Shown in pieces: positions 1 through 6,381 of a stretch of 10,171 nucleotides of DNA; position 1 is the first letter of the stretch, and each line of letters starts with the position of its first letter. Source of the stretch: Clostridiaceae bacterium (GTDB lineage: Bacteria > Bacillota > Clostridia > Peptostreptococcales > Peptostreptococcaceae). The stretch lies in assembly GCA_902362365.1 (NCBI GenBank), contig CABIVQ010000073.1:1-10171 (forward strand), in the 5' to 3' direction. The notes under the pieces were generated by a model that was given only the letters and a program-made list of their open reading frames with translations, ran no database searches and was not told where the DNA came from. Made by a program: the position numbers and the translations under genes.

Positions 1-38
1 CCTAAAAATTTTATAATTTCGTTAGGCTTGTTTGCCAT
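1..38 (-). CDS. Possible 5' end of a leftward gene, cut by the window edge
   Basis: Read leftward from an ATG at 38-36, the frame stays open to the window edge and gives MANKPNEIIKFL. No Shine-Dalgarno sequence lies just upstream of this ATG, and only about 12 codons are visible, so no family can be named. What speaks for it is position: a Fur-like palindrome and a TATGAT -10-like hexamer lie 55-75 bases upstream on the same strand, a normal leader distance. It may equally be untranslated sequence, with the true gene starting further left. Very uncertain. Confidence 0.2.
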   Translation of the reverse strand, partial: MANKPNEIIKFL

Positions 39-92
39 GCAAATTTTTAAAAATATGAAACTTAATTTAACCTATCGGTTTATTTATCAATT

Positions 93-107
93 CGAGAATA
101 ATTCTCA
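93..107 (-). promoter_or_regulatory. Candidate Fur box (7-1-7 palindrome)
   Basis: On the minus strand the 15-mer reads TGAGAATTATTCTCG. Its GAGAAT and ATTCTC arms (101-106 and 94-99 on the plus strand) are perfect inverted repeats around one central base. It matches 11 of 14 specified positions of the Fur consensus TGATAATnATTATCA, and GAGAAT-n-ATTCTC is a common variant of that operator. A -10-like TATGAT (112-107, minus) abuts it, so a bound repressor would cover the start of a leftward transcript. The match to PerR-type boxes is poorer. The target gene would lie to the left of the window. Confidence 0.45.
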
Positions 108-201
108 TCATATCTAATTAACAAAACCAAATAATTTAATATTTTCTATAATATTTTTAGCGAATTTAAATCATAAATTACTGTAAATAAAAACCAAATG
201 A

Positions 202-1188
202 TTATATTAAAATTACATTATCAGTATCGCAATTTTGATTAGTTAAAAATGATTTATTATCTAATTTAACTAACAAGGAATATAAAGAAATTCTACTATC
301 AAAATATAAATTTAAGTAATTTATTAAATCTACATAGAGGCCTAGGCTATCTTTGTATATATCTAAATAAGAAGAATTAGATTCTTGGTTAGAAAAAGGA
401 TCAACCCATTTATTATGGTTTTCATTTAGCAAATCATTAATACAATGTGTATAATTTGAATATACTTCATTATTTATAAAACTGTTTTTAGCAGTTTTAT
501 TTTTTATATTCAAATAAATTTTTGATAGAATATTTGGTGATGAATTTATTTTCTTTTCTACTTTTTTAAAGGTGCGAAATGATTTTTTTATATCATCACC
601 AGATATACTTTTCTCATAAACTGAACTTACTAAGTAGCTATACATGTCAGAGAATATTATAAGTTCATGATTACTTAAATTTATATACAAGTAATCTTTA
701 AATTCATAAGGTTTTAAGTTTTTGAATTTGAGAAGAAGTAAACTATCAATGTGTGTTTCTATGCTTTTATGAAGAGCGATAGAACTTCTATATTTGTATT
801 TACTTCTTAAGTTTTTTTGTAAACTATATATATATGGATGCGATTCCTTATCTAAAATATAATGTGTAAGATAACCATAGATATATGAAATACAGATATT
901 TGAAAAATTACTGTCATTAAATACATATTTTAAGGACTCTTTATTTTTAGAATACATAATCATATTTTTAAGGAAAAGGTTAATATTTTTACTATGAATA
1001 AGAGCATTTAATTGAGATATATTTTTATTATTAAAAAATGAAAAGTCGTTATAATAATTAAAAAAATTAGGACCTTGGCATCCTAATAGATACATATCAA
1101 AATTATCATTTATAATATTTTTTGTATTAATATCTAGTTTATCTAAACAATCCATGGCAAATAAATAATGTGTAATAGCTCTTGGCAT
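202..1188 (-). CDS. Zinc-dependent phospholipase C family protein
   Basis: A 328-residue protein of the Zn_dep_PLPC family, whose characterised members (clostridial alpha-toxin, Bacillus cereus PLC) hydrolyse phospholipids with a three-zinc centre. Visible family features: N-terminal PRAITHYLF with H7, the LLGCQGPNF motif (35-43), H65, GYLTHYILDKESHP with HxxxD (H109, D113) and H117, then H140xxxE144 and H146. HxxxD and HxxxE correspond to zinc-ligand pairs of the secreted enzymes. No signal peptide is seen, so this is probably one of the cytoplasmic clostridial homologues of unproven activity. The family's usual GPD is GPN here (N41). The start chosen is the second ATG, because the first (1203-1201) is followed at once by GGAGGA, the ribosome binding site for M1 here. 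It is divergent from the gene at 1313. Family fairly sure; function inferred. Confidence 0.82.
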   Translation of the reverse strand: MPRAITHYLFAMDCLDKLDINTKNIINDNFDMYLLGCQGPNFFNYYNDFSFFNNKNISQLNALIHSKNINLFLKNMIMYSKNKESLKYVFNDSNFSNICISYIYGYLTHYILDKESHPYIYSLQKNLRSKYKYRSSIALHKSIETHIDSLLLLKFKNLKPYEFKDYLYINLSNHELIIFSDMYSYLVSSVYEKSISGDDIKKSFRTFKKVEKKINSSPNILSKIYLNIKNKTAKNSFINNEVYSNYTHCINDLLNENHNKWVDPFSNQESNSSYLDIYKDSLGLYVDLINYLNLYFDSRISLYSLLVKLDNKSFLTNQNCDTDNVILI

Positions 1189-1194
1189 TTTTAA

Positions 1195-1200
1195 TCCTCC
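1195..1200 (-). promoter_or_regulatory. Ribosome binding site that decides the start of the phospholipase-like gene
   Basis: GGAGGA on the minus strand, six bases before the ATG at 1188-1186. An in-frame ATG at 1203-1201 lies just upstream of this element and would place it inside the coding sequence with no good site of its own. The downstream ATG, which also begins the conserved PRAITHYLF sequence, is therefore the start. Confidence 0.8.
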
Positions 1201-1270
1201 CATAAATATATGTAATTATTATGTTATGTAAATTTATAATCTATATACATTAGAACAAGCTTACAGTTAA

Positions 1271-1276
1271 TATAAT
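1271..1276 (+). promoter_or_regulatory. Candidate -10 element for the small gene at 1313
   Basis: TATAAT lies 36 bases before the start codon. No good -35 hexamer is found 15-18 bases upstream (the best is ATTAGA or CATTAG), so this is a -10-only call in AT-rich DNA where such hexamers occur by chance. Confidence 0.3.
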
Positions 1277-1312
1277 TTATAAATATATAAAAACCATCCT
1301 AGGAGGATTAAT

Positions 1313-1816
1313 ATGCTAGTGGATTCTATAAAAGTAAATATAAATAAACAAGATGCTATGAAGAAGATTTTTACTAAGACTCCTTTGATAAGTAAAGTTA
1401 TACAATTTAATAATAAAGCTAAAGATATTCATTTAGAATACATTGAATTTAAGATTTTAACATATGAGATAATAAGTAAGAAAGGAAATAGGAGTTTCTT
1501 TAGAAATAATTCTAAAACATTTAATATTACAATGATAGTTAATACATATAGTGGATATTCTGAGTCTGTAGATTATGCTCCGACTACAGTAAAGAGATAT
1601 ATACCAAGGAGTTGCATAAAAAAATCTAAAGTTGATGAGTACCAGATTATAGAAGAAGTTAAAAATCAAATATTTAAATTTTTAGGAGGAAAATATAAAC
1701 ATAATTTATTAGAGAATATGAATATTCAAAATATAAAATTAGTTGAGGTTAAAAGTATATATAAACCTTACTGGGTTGCTAATTATAATGGTAAGAATAT
1801 ATTTGTGGATGCATAA
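1313..1816 (+). CDS. Hypothetical protein, 167 residues, unrecognised
   Basis: I do not recognise this protein. It has a strong ribosome binding site, AGGAGG at 1301-1306, six bases before the ATG, and ends at a strong terminator, so it is very probably a real gene. The protein is Lys/Asn/Ile-rich, has no signal peptide or membrane segment, and alternates predicted strand-like stretches (42-55, 68-80, 138-150) with helical ones (10-20, 106-125). The middle has a Tyr/Ser-rich patch (YSGYSESVDYAP, 79-90) followed by KRYIPRSC. The C-terminus, SIYKPYWVANYNGKNIFVDA (148-167), has a PYW...VDA pattern of the kind that ends small beta-rich domains. It is divergent from the phospholipase-like gene and convergent with pdaA. 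There is no basis for a function. Confidence 0.75.
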   Translation: MLVDSIKVNINKQDAMKKIFTKTPLISKVIQFNNKAKDIHLEYIEFKILTYEIISKKGNRSFFRNNSKTFNITMIVNTYSGYSESVDYAPTTVKRYIPRSCIKKSKVDEYQIIEEVKNQIFKFLGGKYKHNLLENMNIQNIKLVEVKSIYKPYWVANYNGKNIFVDA

Positions 1817-1836
1817 AATTTCTTTTAATAAAAAGG

Positions 1837-1882
1837 TATTAGAGGTGGTTATTTATAACCACCTCTAATAGTTTATTTTTTT
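1837..1882. terminator. Bidirectional rho-independent terminator between convergent genes
   Basis: A perfect 16-bp inverted repeat (1837-1852 with 1855-1870) with a two-base spacer, in practice a loop of about six bases, carries a GAGGTGG/CCACCTC core. On the plus strand a T-rich run (1872-1882) follows. On the minus strand CTTTTTATT follows. It can stop both the 1313-1816 transcript and the pdaA transcript. The plus-strand T-run lies inside the 3' end of pdaA, where it encodes the Lys-rich tail and stop codon. Confidence 0.9.
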
Positions 1883-2706
1883 GATTTGTTTTTGACTAAA
1901 TAATCAAGAGTCTCTAATCTATAACCTTCCTCTTCCCAGTGTGTTAGTACATCATCTAATATCTCGCTATTAGTTTTGGAGTTAGAATGAAGTAAAACTA
2001 TTGCCCCAGGATGTGTTCTTGAATAAATTTTATTTTTAGCAAATTCATGAGTAGGTTGTTTATCGTTATACCAGTCTACATAAGCAAAACTCCAAAATAT
2101 AGAACTATATCCTAAATCTTTTGTATATTTTAAGGATTCTTCACTGAATTTTCCCATTGGAGGTCTAAAGTATTTTGGCATTTCTTTATTTGTTACTTCT
2201 TTATAAGCTTCTTCTACGCTATTAATTTCTGATTTAAACTTCTCGAAGTCATGTATACTAGCCATAGAAGGGTGGCTTTTTGAATGATTACATACCAAAT
2301 GTCCTTCTTTTTCCATACGCTTTATAATATCAGGATTAGATTTTATATATGTTTCTACAACAAAAAAGTGAGCTTTAGCGTTATGCTTCTTTAGAACATC
2401 TAATAAAGTGTCTGTATATCCATTCTCATATCCTGAATCAAAAGTTAAGTATATTACCTTTTCATTAGGATCTCCTACATAATATGAATCGTATTTATTA
2501 AAAAAGTTAGCTTCCTGTATAGCAGTTGGTTGTTTTCCATCTTCCCTTGGATTAAAATACCAGCTGTATTCATGAGTGCTAAGATCAGGAGAAGATATTT
2601 GAGTTTTAATTTTATTAAATAATGAAAAATTAGGTATAATCAATAAAGAAAAGATGAGTAAAAATATACCTAATATATAATAATTTTTAAAACTTTTTTT
2701 ATTCAT
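1873..2706 (-). CDS. pdaA: Polysaccharide deacetylase, PdaA-type (spore cortex muramic-delta-lactam synthesis)
   Basis: A 277-residue carbohydrate esterase family 4 (NodB-like) protein. A lysine-rich start and one hydrophobic segment (about 9-27) suggest a membrane-anchored or exported enzyme. Motif 1 is TFDSGYENGYT (88-98), the PdaA form of TFDDG, with catalytic D90. Motif 2 is HSKSH (H141, H145, metal ligands). Motif 3 is RPPMGKFSE (181-189). DWYND lies at 211-215, and the last motif is LLHS (238-241, H240). In Bacillus, PdaA removes the acetyl group from muramic acid so that the cortex delta-lactam can form, and this is needed for germination. The GYENGYT signature favours this role over general peptidoglycan deacetylation. 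AGAGGTGG lies four bases before the ATG. The tail ends KNKSKK. Clostridia often carry several paralogues, so the exact orthologue is uncertain. Confidence 0.9.
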   Translation of the reverse strand: MNKKSFKNYYILGIFLLIFSLLIIPNFSLFNKIKTQISSPDLSTHEYSWYFNPREDGKQPTAIQEANFFNKYDSYYVGDPNEKVIYLTFDSGYENGYTDTLLDVLKKHNAKAHFFVVETYIKSNPDIIKRMEKEGHLVCNHSKSHPSMASIHDFEKFKSEINSVEEAYKEVTNKEMPKYFRPPMGKFSEESLKYTKDLGYSSIFWSFAYVDWYNDKQPTHEFAKNKIYSRTHPGAIVLLHSNSKTNSEILDDVLTHWEEEGYRLETLDYLVKNKSKK

Positions 2707-2765
2707 AAAACCACCTCTATATATAAATAAATTTTATTTCATTATAGTTTTAATAAATCTTAGTG

Positions 2766-2795
2766 ATTATATACTACAAATATAGACAATGAGAA
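2766..2795 (-). promoter_or_regulatory. Candidate pdaA promoter
   Basis: On the minus strand TATAAT (2771-2766) is preceded, 18 bases upstream, by TTCTCA (2795-2790), which matches 4 of 6 of TTGACA. The -10 is about 60 bases before the pdaA start. A PdaA gene would be expected to use a sporulation sigma factor, and the TATATAAT context could also fit such a promoter. The sequence alone does not separate the two. Confidence 0.35.
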
Positions 2796-2901
2796 ATTAT
2801 AAAATTTTGTCAATTATTATAAGGGATTTTAATTTTATAAAATGTATAGTAAAGTTATTATTATATAAAATAATCGTATAGTGTTTATTTGGCAATTTTG
2901 A

Positions 2902-2906
2902 AAGGA
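2902..2906 (+). promoter_or_regulatory. Ribosome binding site that decides the dinG start
   Basis: AAGGA with a six-base spacer to the ATG at 2913. The frame is also open from a TTG at 2889, but that codon has no ribosome binding site and would add eight residues with no domain content. Confidence 0.7.
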
Positions 2907-2912
2907 CGGAAA

Positions 2913-5900
2913 ATGGAGGAAATTACAAATATAATAAAAAGTGAAAATGATATTATAAGTGTTTTAGATAATGTTGTTTTTTTAGATATAGAAACAAGTG
3001 GATTAAATCCAAATAAATCAGAAATTATAGAAATAGGAGCTGTCAAAATAGAAGGTACAAATAAAACTACATTTGAAGCTTTAATAAAAAATAAGAGAGA
3101 AATACCTTTAGAAATATTTTCATTGTGCACTGGATTAAAAAAAGAAGACTTTAAAAATGCCTTAGATTTAAATATTGTTAAAAAAAAGCTTATTGAATTT
3201 GTTGATGATAAAACTATTATTTGTCATAATGCATTTTTTGAGAAAAGTTTTTTTGATATATATGTACCTGAATTAAAAAATGAAATTATTGATTCTATGG
3301 AGTTAGCGGCTATTTTAGAGCCTTATCATAGAGAATTTAATTTAGATTATTTAAAGAAAACTATAACTAACGATAAGAAAAATGAAAAACATAGAGCTTT
3401 AGAGGATGCAATTGATACAATAAAGATTGTAAACTCATTATTAATGAGACTAAATAAAAAAGAAGAAAGTGAGATTTCTTTAGAGCCTTTAAGTTTTAAA
3501 ATAAATTCTTATCTAAATAAATTTGGTTTACCAAATTGGAACTGGAGCAAATATATTGATAATGGAAATTACAATATCTCTGATGATTATGTAATATATA
3601 AAGATGATAAAAATAATAACCTTAAGAGAGATAAAGAAAAAGAAAAGGAAATTTTTAATAAAATTCATTCAAAACATAGTCCTTACGAAGATTTATTAAA
3701 GGACGAAAGTATATGGGCAAGTAAAGAAGGCTTTATTTATGAATTTAGACCAGGACAACATGAGCTTACTAAAACTATAAGAGAAACTTTTAGAGGTAAT
3801 AGTGGTTCAGCTAAGGTTGCGTGTATTGAAGCACCTACAGGAATAGGAAAAAGTGTAGGATATTTACTACCTGCAATTTTAGAAGCTAGATTAAGAAGTC
3901 AAAGGATTATAATATCAACTGATACAAAAGAATTACAAACACAACTTATAAATAAGGATATTCCTAATATTTTAAATTCATTAGGTTTAAATAATAAAGT
4001 AAGTTATGGATATATAAAAGGTAAAAATAACTATATTTGCGTAGAAAAACTAGAAGGGTATAAGTTAGATTATACCTCAGAAGACGTAGCTATTTTAGAT
4101 ATACTTGGTATTATTTATCTTGAACGGCTAGTAGAAGAAGGCAATTATGGAGATATAGAAGAAATCAATTATTGGGTTATAAATCATTTTGTAGGTATTG
4201 AAAATCATATAATATATGCAAGTTGTGATCCTAATTTATGTAGACCTAAAAAATGTATTAAAAACTGTCTGTATAAAAGACGAGTTGAAGAATTAAAAGA
4301 AGAAGACATAACAGTTATTAATCATTCGTTACTTGCTAAATGGCCATATAAAGAAGAAAAACCCATAGAAAATTTAATAGTAGATGAGGCGCATAACCTA
4401 ACTGAAAAAGGGTATGAGTTCTTTTCTAGCATAGTAGATTCAAGAGCATTTAAATATTTCTTACAGGAAATGTATCCTTATGAAAATATTTATAATAGTT
4501 CGTTTGCTTATAATAAAAAACTTAGAAAAATGAAAATGTTTGATAAGTTTTATAATCATATAAGGTTAGATAGAACTCAAAAAGATAAGATAAGTACAAA
4601 TATAAATTTAATTGTACAAGAAATAGAGTCCTTGCTTATGTACGGCGAAAGTAGTGATTATAGGAATGCTAGTATGTACAATTTGAGATGGGAACTAAAC
4701 CTTCAAGAAAATGATGTTGCAAGTAAAGTAAAAAAGGATAATGATTATATTAGTTTAACATATAAAGCTTATACTGACAGAGTTAAACTTAGTTGTGAAA
4801 CAATAATAAGAAATCTTTCTTCAATTTTAGTTATTATTGATAGAAATATGGATGATGATAGTTGTGATAAAGAATCAGACATATATAAGTTTGGAAAGTC
4901 TCGATATATGGATATGGAATGTATAAAAACTACTATGCAAGCTTTCTTAGAGTATAGTGAAGATGATGAATTTGCTAGAATTGTTGATATAGATAGAGAT
5001 TTTAGGCATTTTGAATTTAGAGTTGTGCCACTTAATTTGGCAGATTTATTTGAGGAAAATATATTAAGTACTTTATCTAGTGGAATATTTTTATCTGCTA
5101 CATTGAGTATTGGAAATAAGATGGATTACTTTAAGAGAACTTTAGGAATAAATAGGGTAGGTAACGTTGAGAAGATTATAGACCCTATTTATAATTATAA
5201 AAATAGGCTATCAGTAATTAGTGTAAATGATATATCTAGTTATAAAAATGAGAATTTTATAAGTGACATTAGTGAAATAATAAGTGATATTTGTGATATT
5301 ACAAGTGGACATACATTATGCCTTTTTAATAGTAAAGATAGGCAGAAAAAAACCTATGATATATTAAAAGATTATTTACATGAAAAAGATATAGAAATAT
5401 ATAATGACAAAAAAGGAATTAAGGTACTTAAAAATATAAATAAAAAATGTGTAGTATTAGGTTCTAAAGGATGCTTTGAAGGTGTTGATGTACCAGGAGA
5501 TGGATTAATATGTGCAACAATGGATAAAATACCTAACTTAAATCCTAAGGACCCGTTGTATTCAACAATAATGCATAAATATAATATACCTTATCATTCA
5601 ATAAACTATCCTCAGTTGGCTATTAAAGTAAAGCAAGCATTAGGACGAATCTTAAGAAGTAAATATGACTATGGCTGTTTTGTTATATTTAATAGTGGTA
5701 GCAACTTAGCAACTTTAAAGATGTTAGAAAGAGATTTACATGGATGTAGAATAGTTAGTATGAATAGAGCTAATATGTATAAAAATATTGAAAGTCATCT
5801 TAGAAAATCTAGGCAAGAAGTTATAAAGTCAGCAATAATGGATATATCAAAATCTTTGAAAAATACAAATTTTGAAGATATGAAAAAGGTAGAAGAGTAT

Positions 5901-6026
5901 ATAAATAAAGAAATAAGAAATAGAACCTTAATGAGTCGAGTACAATATATGTATAATTTTGAAAAAACTTTTAAAATAAAGTATTTTGATATAACTTATT
6001 TAATAAATAAAGATAAGTTAATTTAG
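2913..6026 (+). CDS. dinG: DinG-family ATP-dependent helicase with N-terminal DnaQ-like exonuclease and cysteine cluster
   Basis: A 1037-residue superfamily 2 (XPD/DinG) helicase fused to a 3'-5' exonuclease, the Firmicute layout; B. subtilis and S. aureus DinG are near 900-930 residues. Exonuclease, about 20-180: ExoI FLDIETSG (D25, E27), ExoII CHNAFFEKSF (104-113), ExoIII HRALED (H160, D165). Helicase: RPGQ (279-282), Walker A EAPTGIGKS (306-314), STDTKELQTQL (335-345), DEAH (491-494), SAT (728-730), GSKGCFEGVDVPG (850-862) and QALGRILRS (908-916). Between motifs Ia and II lie C376, C438, C443, C448 and C452, arranged like the Fe-S cluster cysteines of XPD and E. coli DinG, before a conserved VINHSLL. 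Expected role: unwinding or degrading DNA in repair, or R-loop and G-quadruplex removal. The gene stands alone, with no LexA-like box upstream. The ExoII motif has Glu where Asp is usual. Confidence 0.93.
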   Translation: MEEITNIIKSENDIISVLDNVVFLDIETSGLNPNKSEIIEIGAVKIEGTNKTTFEALIKNKREIPLEIFSLCTGLKKEDFKNALDLNIVKKKLIEFVDDKTIICHNAFFEKSFFDIYVPELKNEIIDSMELAAILEPYHREFNLDYLKKTITNDKKNEKHRALEDAIDTIKIVNSLLMRLNKKEESEISLEPLSFKINSYLNKFGLPNWNWSKYIDNGNYNISDDYVIYKDDKNNNLKRDKEKEKEIFNKIHSKHSPYEDLLKDESIWASKEGFIYEFRPGQHELTKTIRETFRGNSGSAKVACIEAPTGIGKSVGYLLPAILEARLRSQRIIISTDTKELQTQLINKDIPNILNSLGLNNKVSYGYIKGKNNYICVEKLEGYKLDYTSEDVAILDILGIIYLERLVEEGNYGDIEEINYWVINHFVGIENHIIYASCDPNLCRPKKCIKNCLYKRRVEELKEEDITVINHSLLAKWPYKEEKPIENLIVDEAHNLTEKGYEFFSSIVDSRAFKYFLQEMYPYENIYNSSFAYNKKLRKMKMFDKFYNHIRLDRTQKDKISTNINLIVQEIESLLMYGESSDYRNASMYNLRWELNLQENDVASKVKKDNDYISLTYKAYTDRVKLSCETIIRNLSSILVIIDRNMDDDSCDKESDIYKFGKSRYMDMECIKTTMQAFLEYSEDDEFARIVDIDRDFRHFEFRVVPLNLADLFEENILSTLSSGIFLSATLSIGNKMDYFKRTLGINRVGNVEKIIDPIYNYKNRLSVISVNDISSYKNENFISDISEIISDICDITSGHTLCLFNSKDRQKKTYDILKDYLHEKDIEIYNDKKGIKVLKNINKKCVVLGSKGCFEGVDVPGDGLICATMDKIPNLNPKDPLYSTIMHKYNIPYHSINYPQLAIKVKQALGRILRSKYDYGCFVIFNSGSNLATLKMLERDLHGCRIVSMNRANMYKNIESHLRKSRQEVIKSAIMDISKSLKNTNFEDMKKVEEYINKEIRNRTLMSRVQYMYNFEKTFKIKYFDITYLINKDKLI

Positions 6027-6040
6027 ATATTTAATAATCA

Positions 6041-6078
6041 AATGTATATTTTTCATAAAAATGAAGAGAATATACATT
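6041..6078 (+). terminator. Hairpin after dinG, possible weak terminator
   Basis: AATGTATATT (6041-6050) pairs perfectly with AATATACATT (6069-6078), and inside it TTCAT (6052-6056) pairs with ATGAA (6061-6065) around an AAAA loop. It begins 15 bases after the dinG stop. The stem is AT-rich and is followed by CAACTTTC, not a T-run, so intrinsic termination would be weak. It may instead stabilise the 3' end. Confidence 0.45.
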
Positions 6079-6131
6079 CAACTTTCAAAAAAATGCTAAA
6101 ATAAAGTAAATATAAAATTATTTTAATTTAA

Positions 6132-6171
6132 AATGAATCCTGGTGAAATGAGTATTTTACTAGGGTTTATT
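6132..6171 (+). ncRNA. RNA hairpin of 18 bp with four G-U pairs; attenuator, terminator or mRNA 3' element
   Basis: Left arm 6132-6149 pairs base for base with right arm 6154-6171 around a GAGT loop: 14 Watson-Crick pairs and four G-U wobbles (6135/6168, 6138/6165, 6142/6161, 6145/6158). All four non-canonical positions are G-U in the plus-strand transcript and would be A-C mismatches in the minus-strand transcript, so the fold belongs to plus-strand RNA. It lies after dinG and about 125 bases before the abgT promoter, so the dinG transcript is the likeliest carrier. No T-run of note follows beyond the arm itself. The class of element is inferred; the pairing is seen. Confidence 0.45.
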
Positions 6172-6238
6172 AATATGAACTAAAATTTTAGTGAAAAAAT
6201 GAATTTTATGTAAATACAAGAATTATATAATAATGACG

Positions 6239-6296
6239 AAATTTAAAAAATAAAGTATTATTTTTTAAATTTATAGAAAATTTTAAAAAATAAAGT
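6239..6296. repeat. Triplicated AT-rich module upstream of the abgT promoter
   Basis: TTTAAAAAATAAAGT occurs at 6242-6256 and again, identical, at 6282-6296, exactly 40 bases apart. Between them lies an inverted copy. The arms AAATTTAAAAAATAA (6239-6253) and its exact complement (6258-6272) make a 15-bp stem with an AGTA loop. The last copy ends on the first base of the abgT -35 element. Possible protein-binding, UP-element-like or bent DNA. In such AT-rich DNA partial chance origin cannot be excluded, but 15-base exact matches in three copies are more than expected. Confidence 0.55.
6268..6282 (+). promoter_or_regulatory. Candidate CodY box upstream of abgT
   Basis: AATTTATAGAAAATT matches the CodY consensus AATTTTCWGAAAATT at 13 of 15 positions; mismatches are at the sixth and seventh bases. 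It lies 13 bases upstream of the -35 element, between two copies of the AT-rich repeat. CodY represses nutrient uptake genes, including peptide transporters, when branched-chain amino acids and GTP are plentiful, which would suit an AbgT-family importer. High AT content raises the chance of a false match. Confidence 0.4.
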
Positions 6297-6323
6297 TGAC
6301 ATTTATTTACGTATTGATATAAT
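6296..6323 (+). promoter_or_regulatory. SigA-type promoter of abgT
   Basis: A perfect TTGACA (6296-6301), a 16-base spacer and a perfect TATAAT (6318-6323) preceded by TGA, that is, an extended -10. Transcription would start near 6330, giving a leader of about 50 bases. This is the strongest promoter in the window and suggests abgT can be highly expressed unless repressed. Confidence 0.85.
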
Positions 6324-6381
6324 TAGTATATAAAATTTAATTTATATTTAATAAGGAATTATTATTAGGGAGGGAACGAAT

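Larger units (their letters stand above)
6027..6381. other. Intergenic region between dinG and abgT
   Basis: These 355 bases are strongly AT-rich, with no open reading frame of note. In order they hold a long imperfect hairpin just after the dinG stop (6041-6078), an 18-bp hairpin with four G-U pairs (6132-6171), a perfect 12-bp palindrome CTAAAATTTTAG (6180-6191), a triplicated AT-rich module (6239-6296) overlapping a CodY-like box, then a consensus-like promoter (6296-6323) and a leader of about 50 bases with the abgT ribosome binding site. The stretches between these hold nothing I can name. Confidence 0.7.

Noticed and set aside
124..204. Direct repeat of AAAACCAAATgATTa at 124 and 190
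   Set aside because: Only 13 of 15 positions match in AT-rich DNA, with no structural or positional sense. Likely chance.
1457..1669. Minus-strand open frame of 70 codons inside the 1313-1816 gene
   Set aside because: Shadow of the plus-strand gene; no ribosome binding site and no recognisable domain.
2832..2843. Perfect palindrome ATTTTATAAAAT between pdaA and dinG
   Set aside because: All A/T and short; such palindromes are expected by chance at this composition, and no known operator fits.
2889..2912. TTG at 2889 as the dinG start
   Set aside because: It has no ribosome binding site, whereas the ATG at 2913 has AAGGA at good spacing. The added residues have no family support.
2707..2912. 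LexA/SOS box upstream of dinG
   Set aside because: DinG is damage-inducible in E. coli, so I looked for a GAAC-N4-GTTC type operator. No GAAC occurs in this region, so SOS control is not supported.
2885..3130. Minus-strand open frame of 81 codons over the dinG start
   Set aside because: It lies against the conserved exonuclease domain of dinG and lacks a ribosome binding site.
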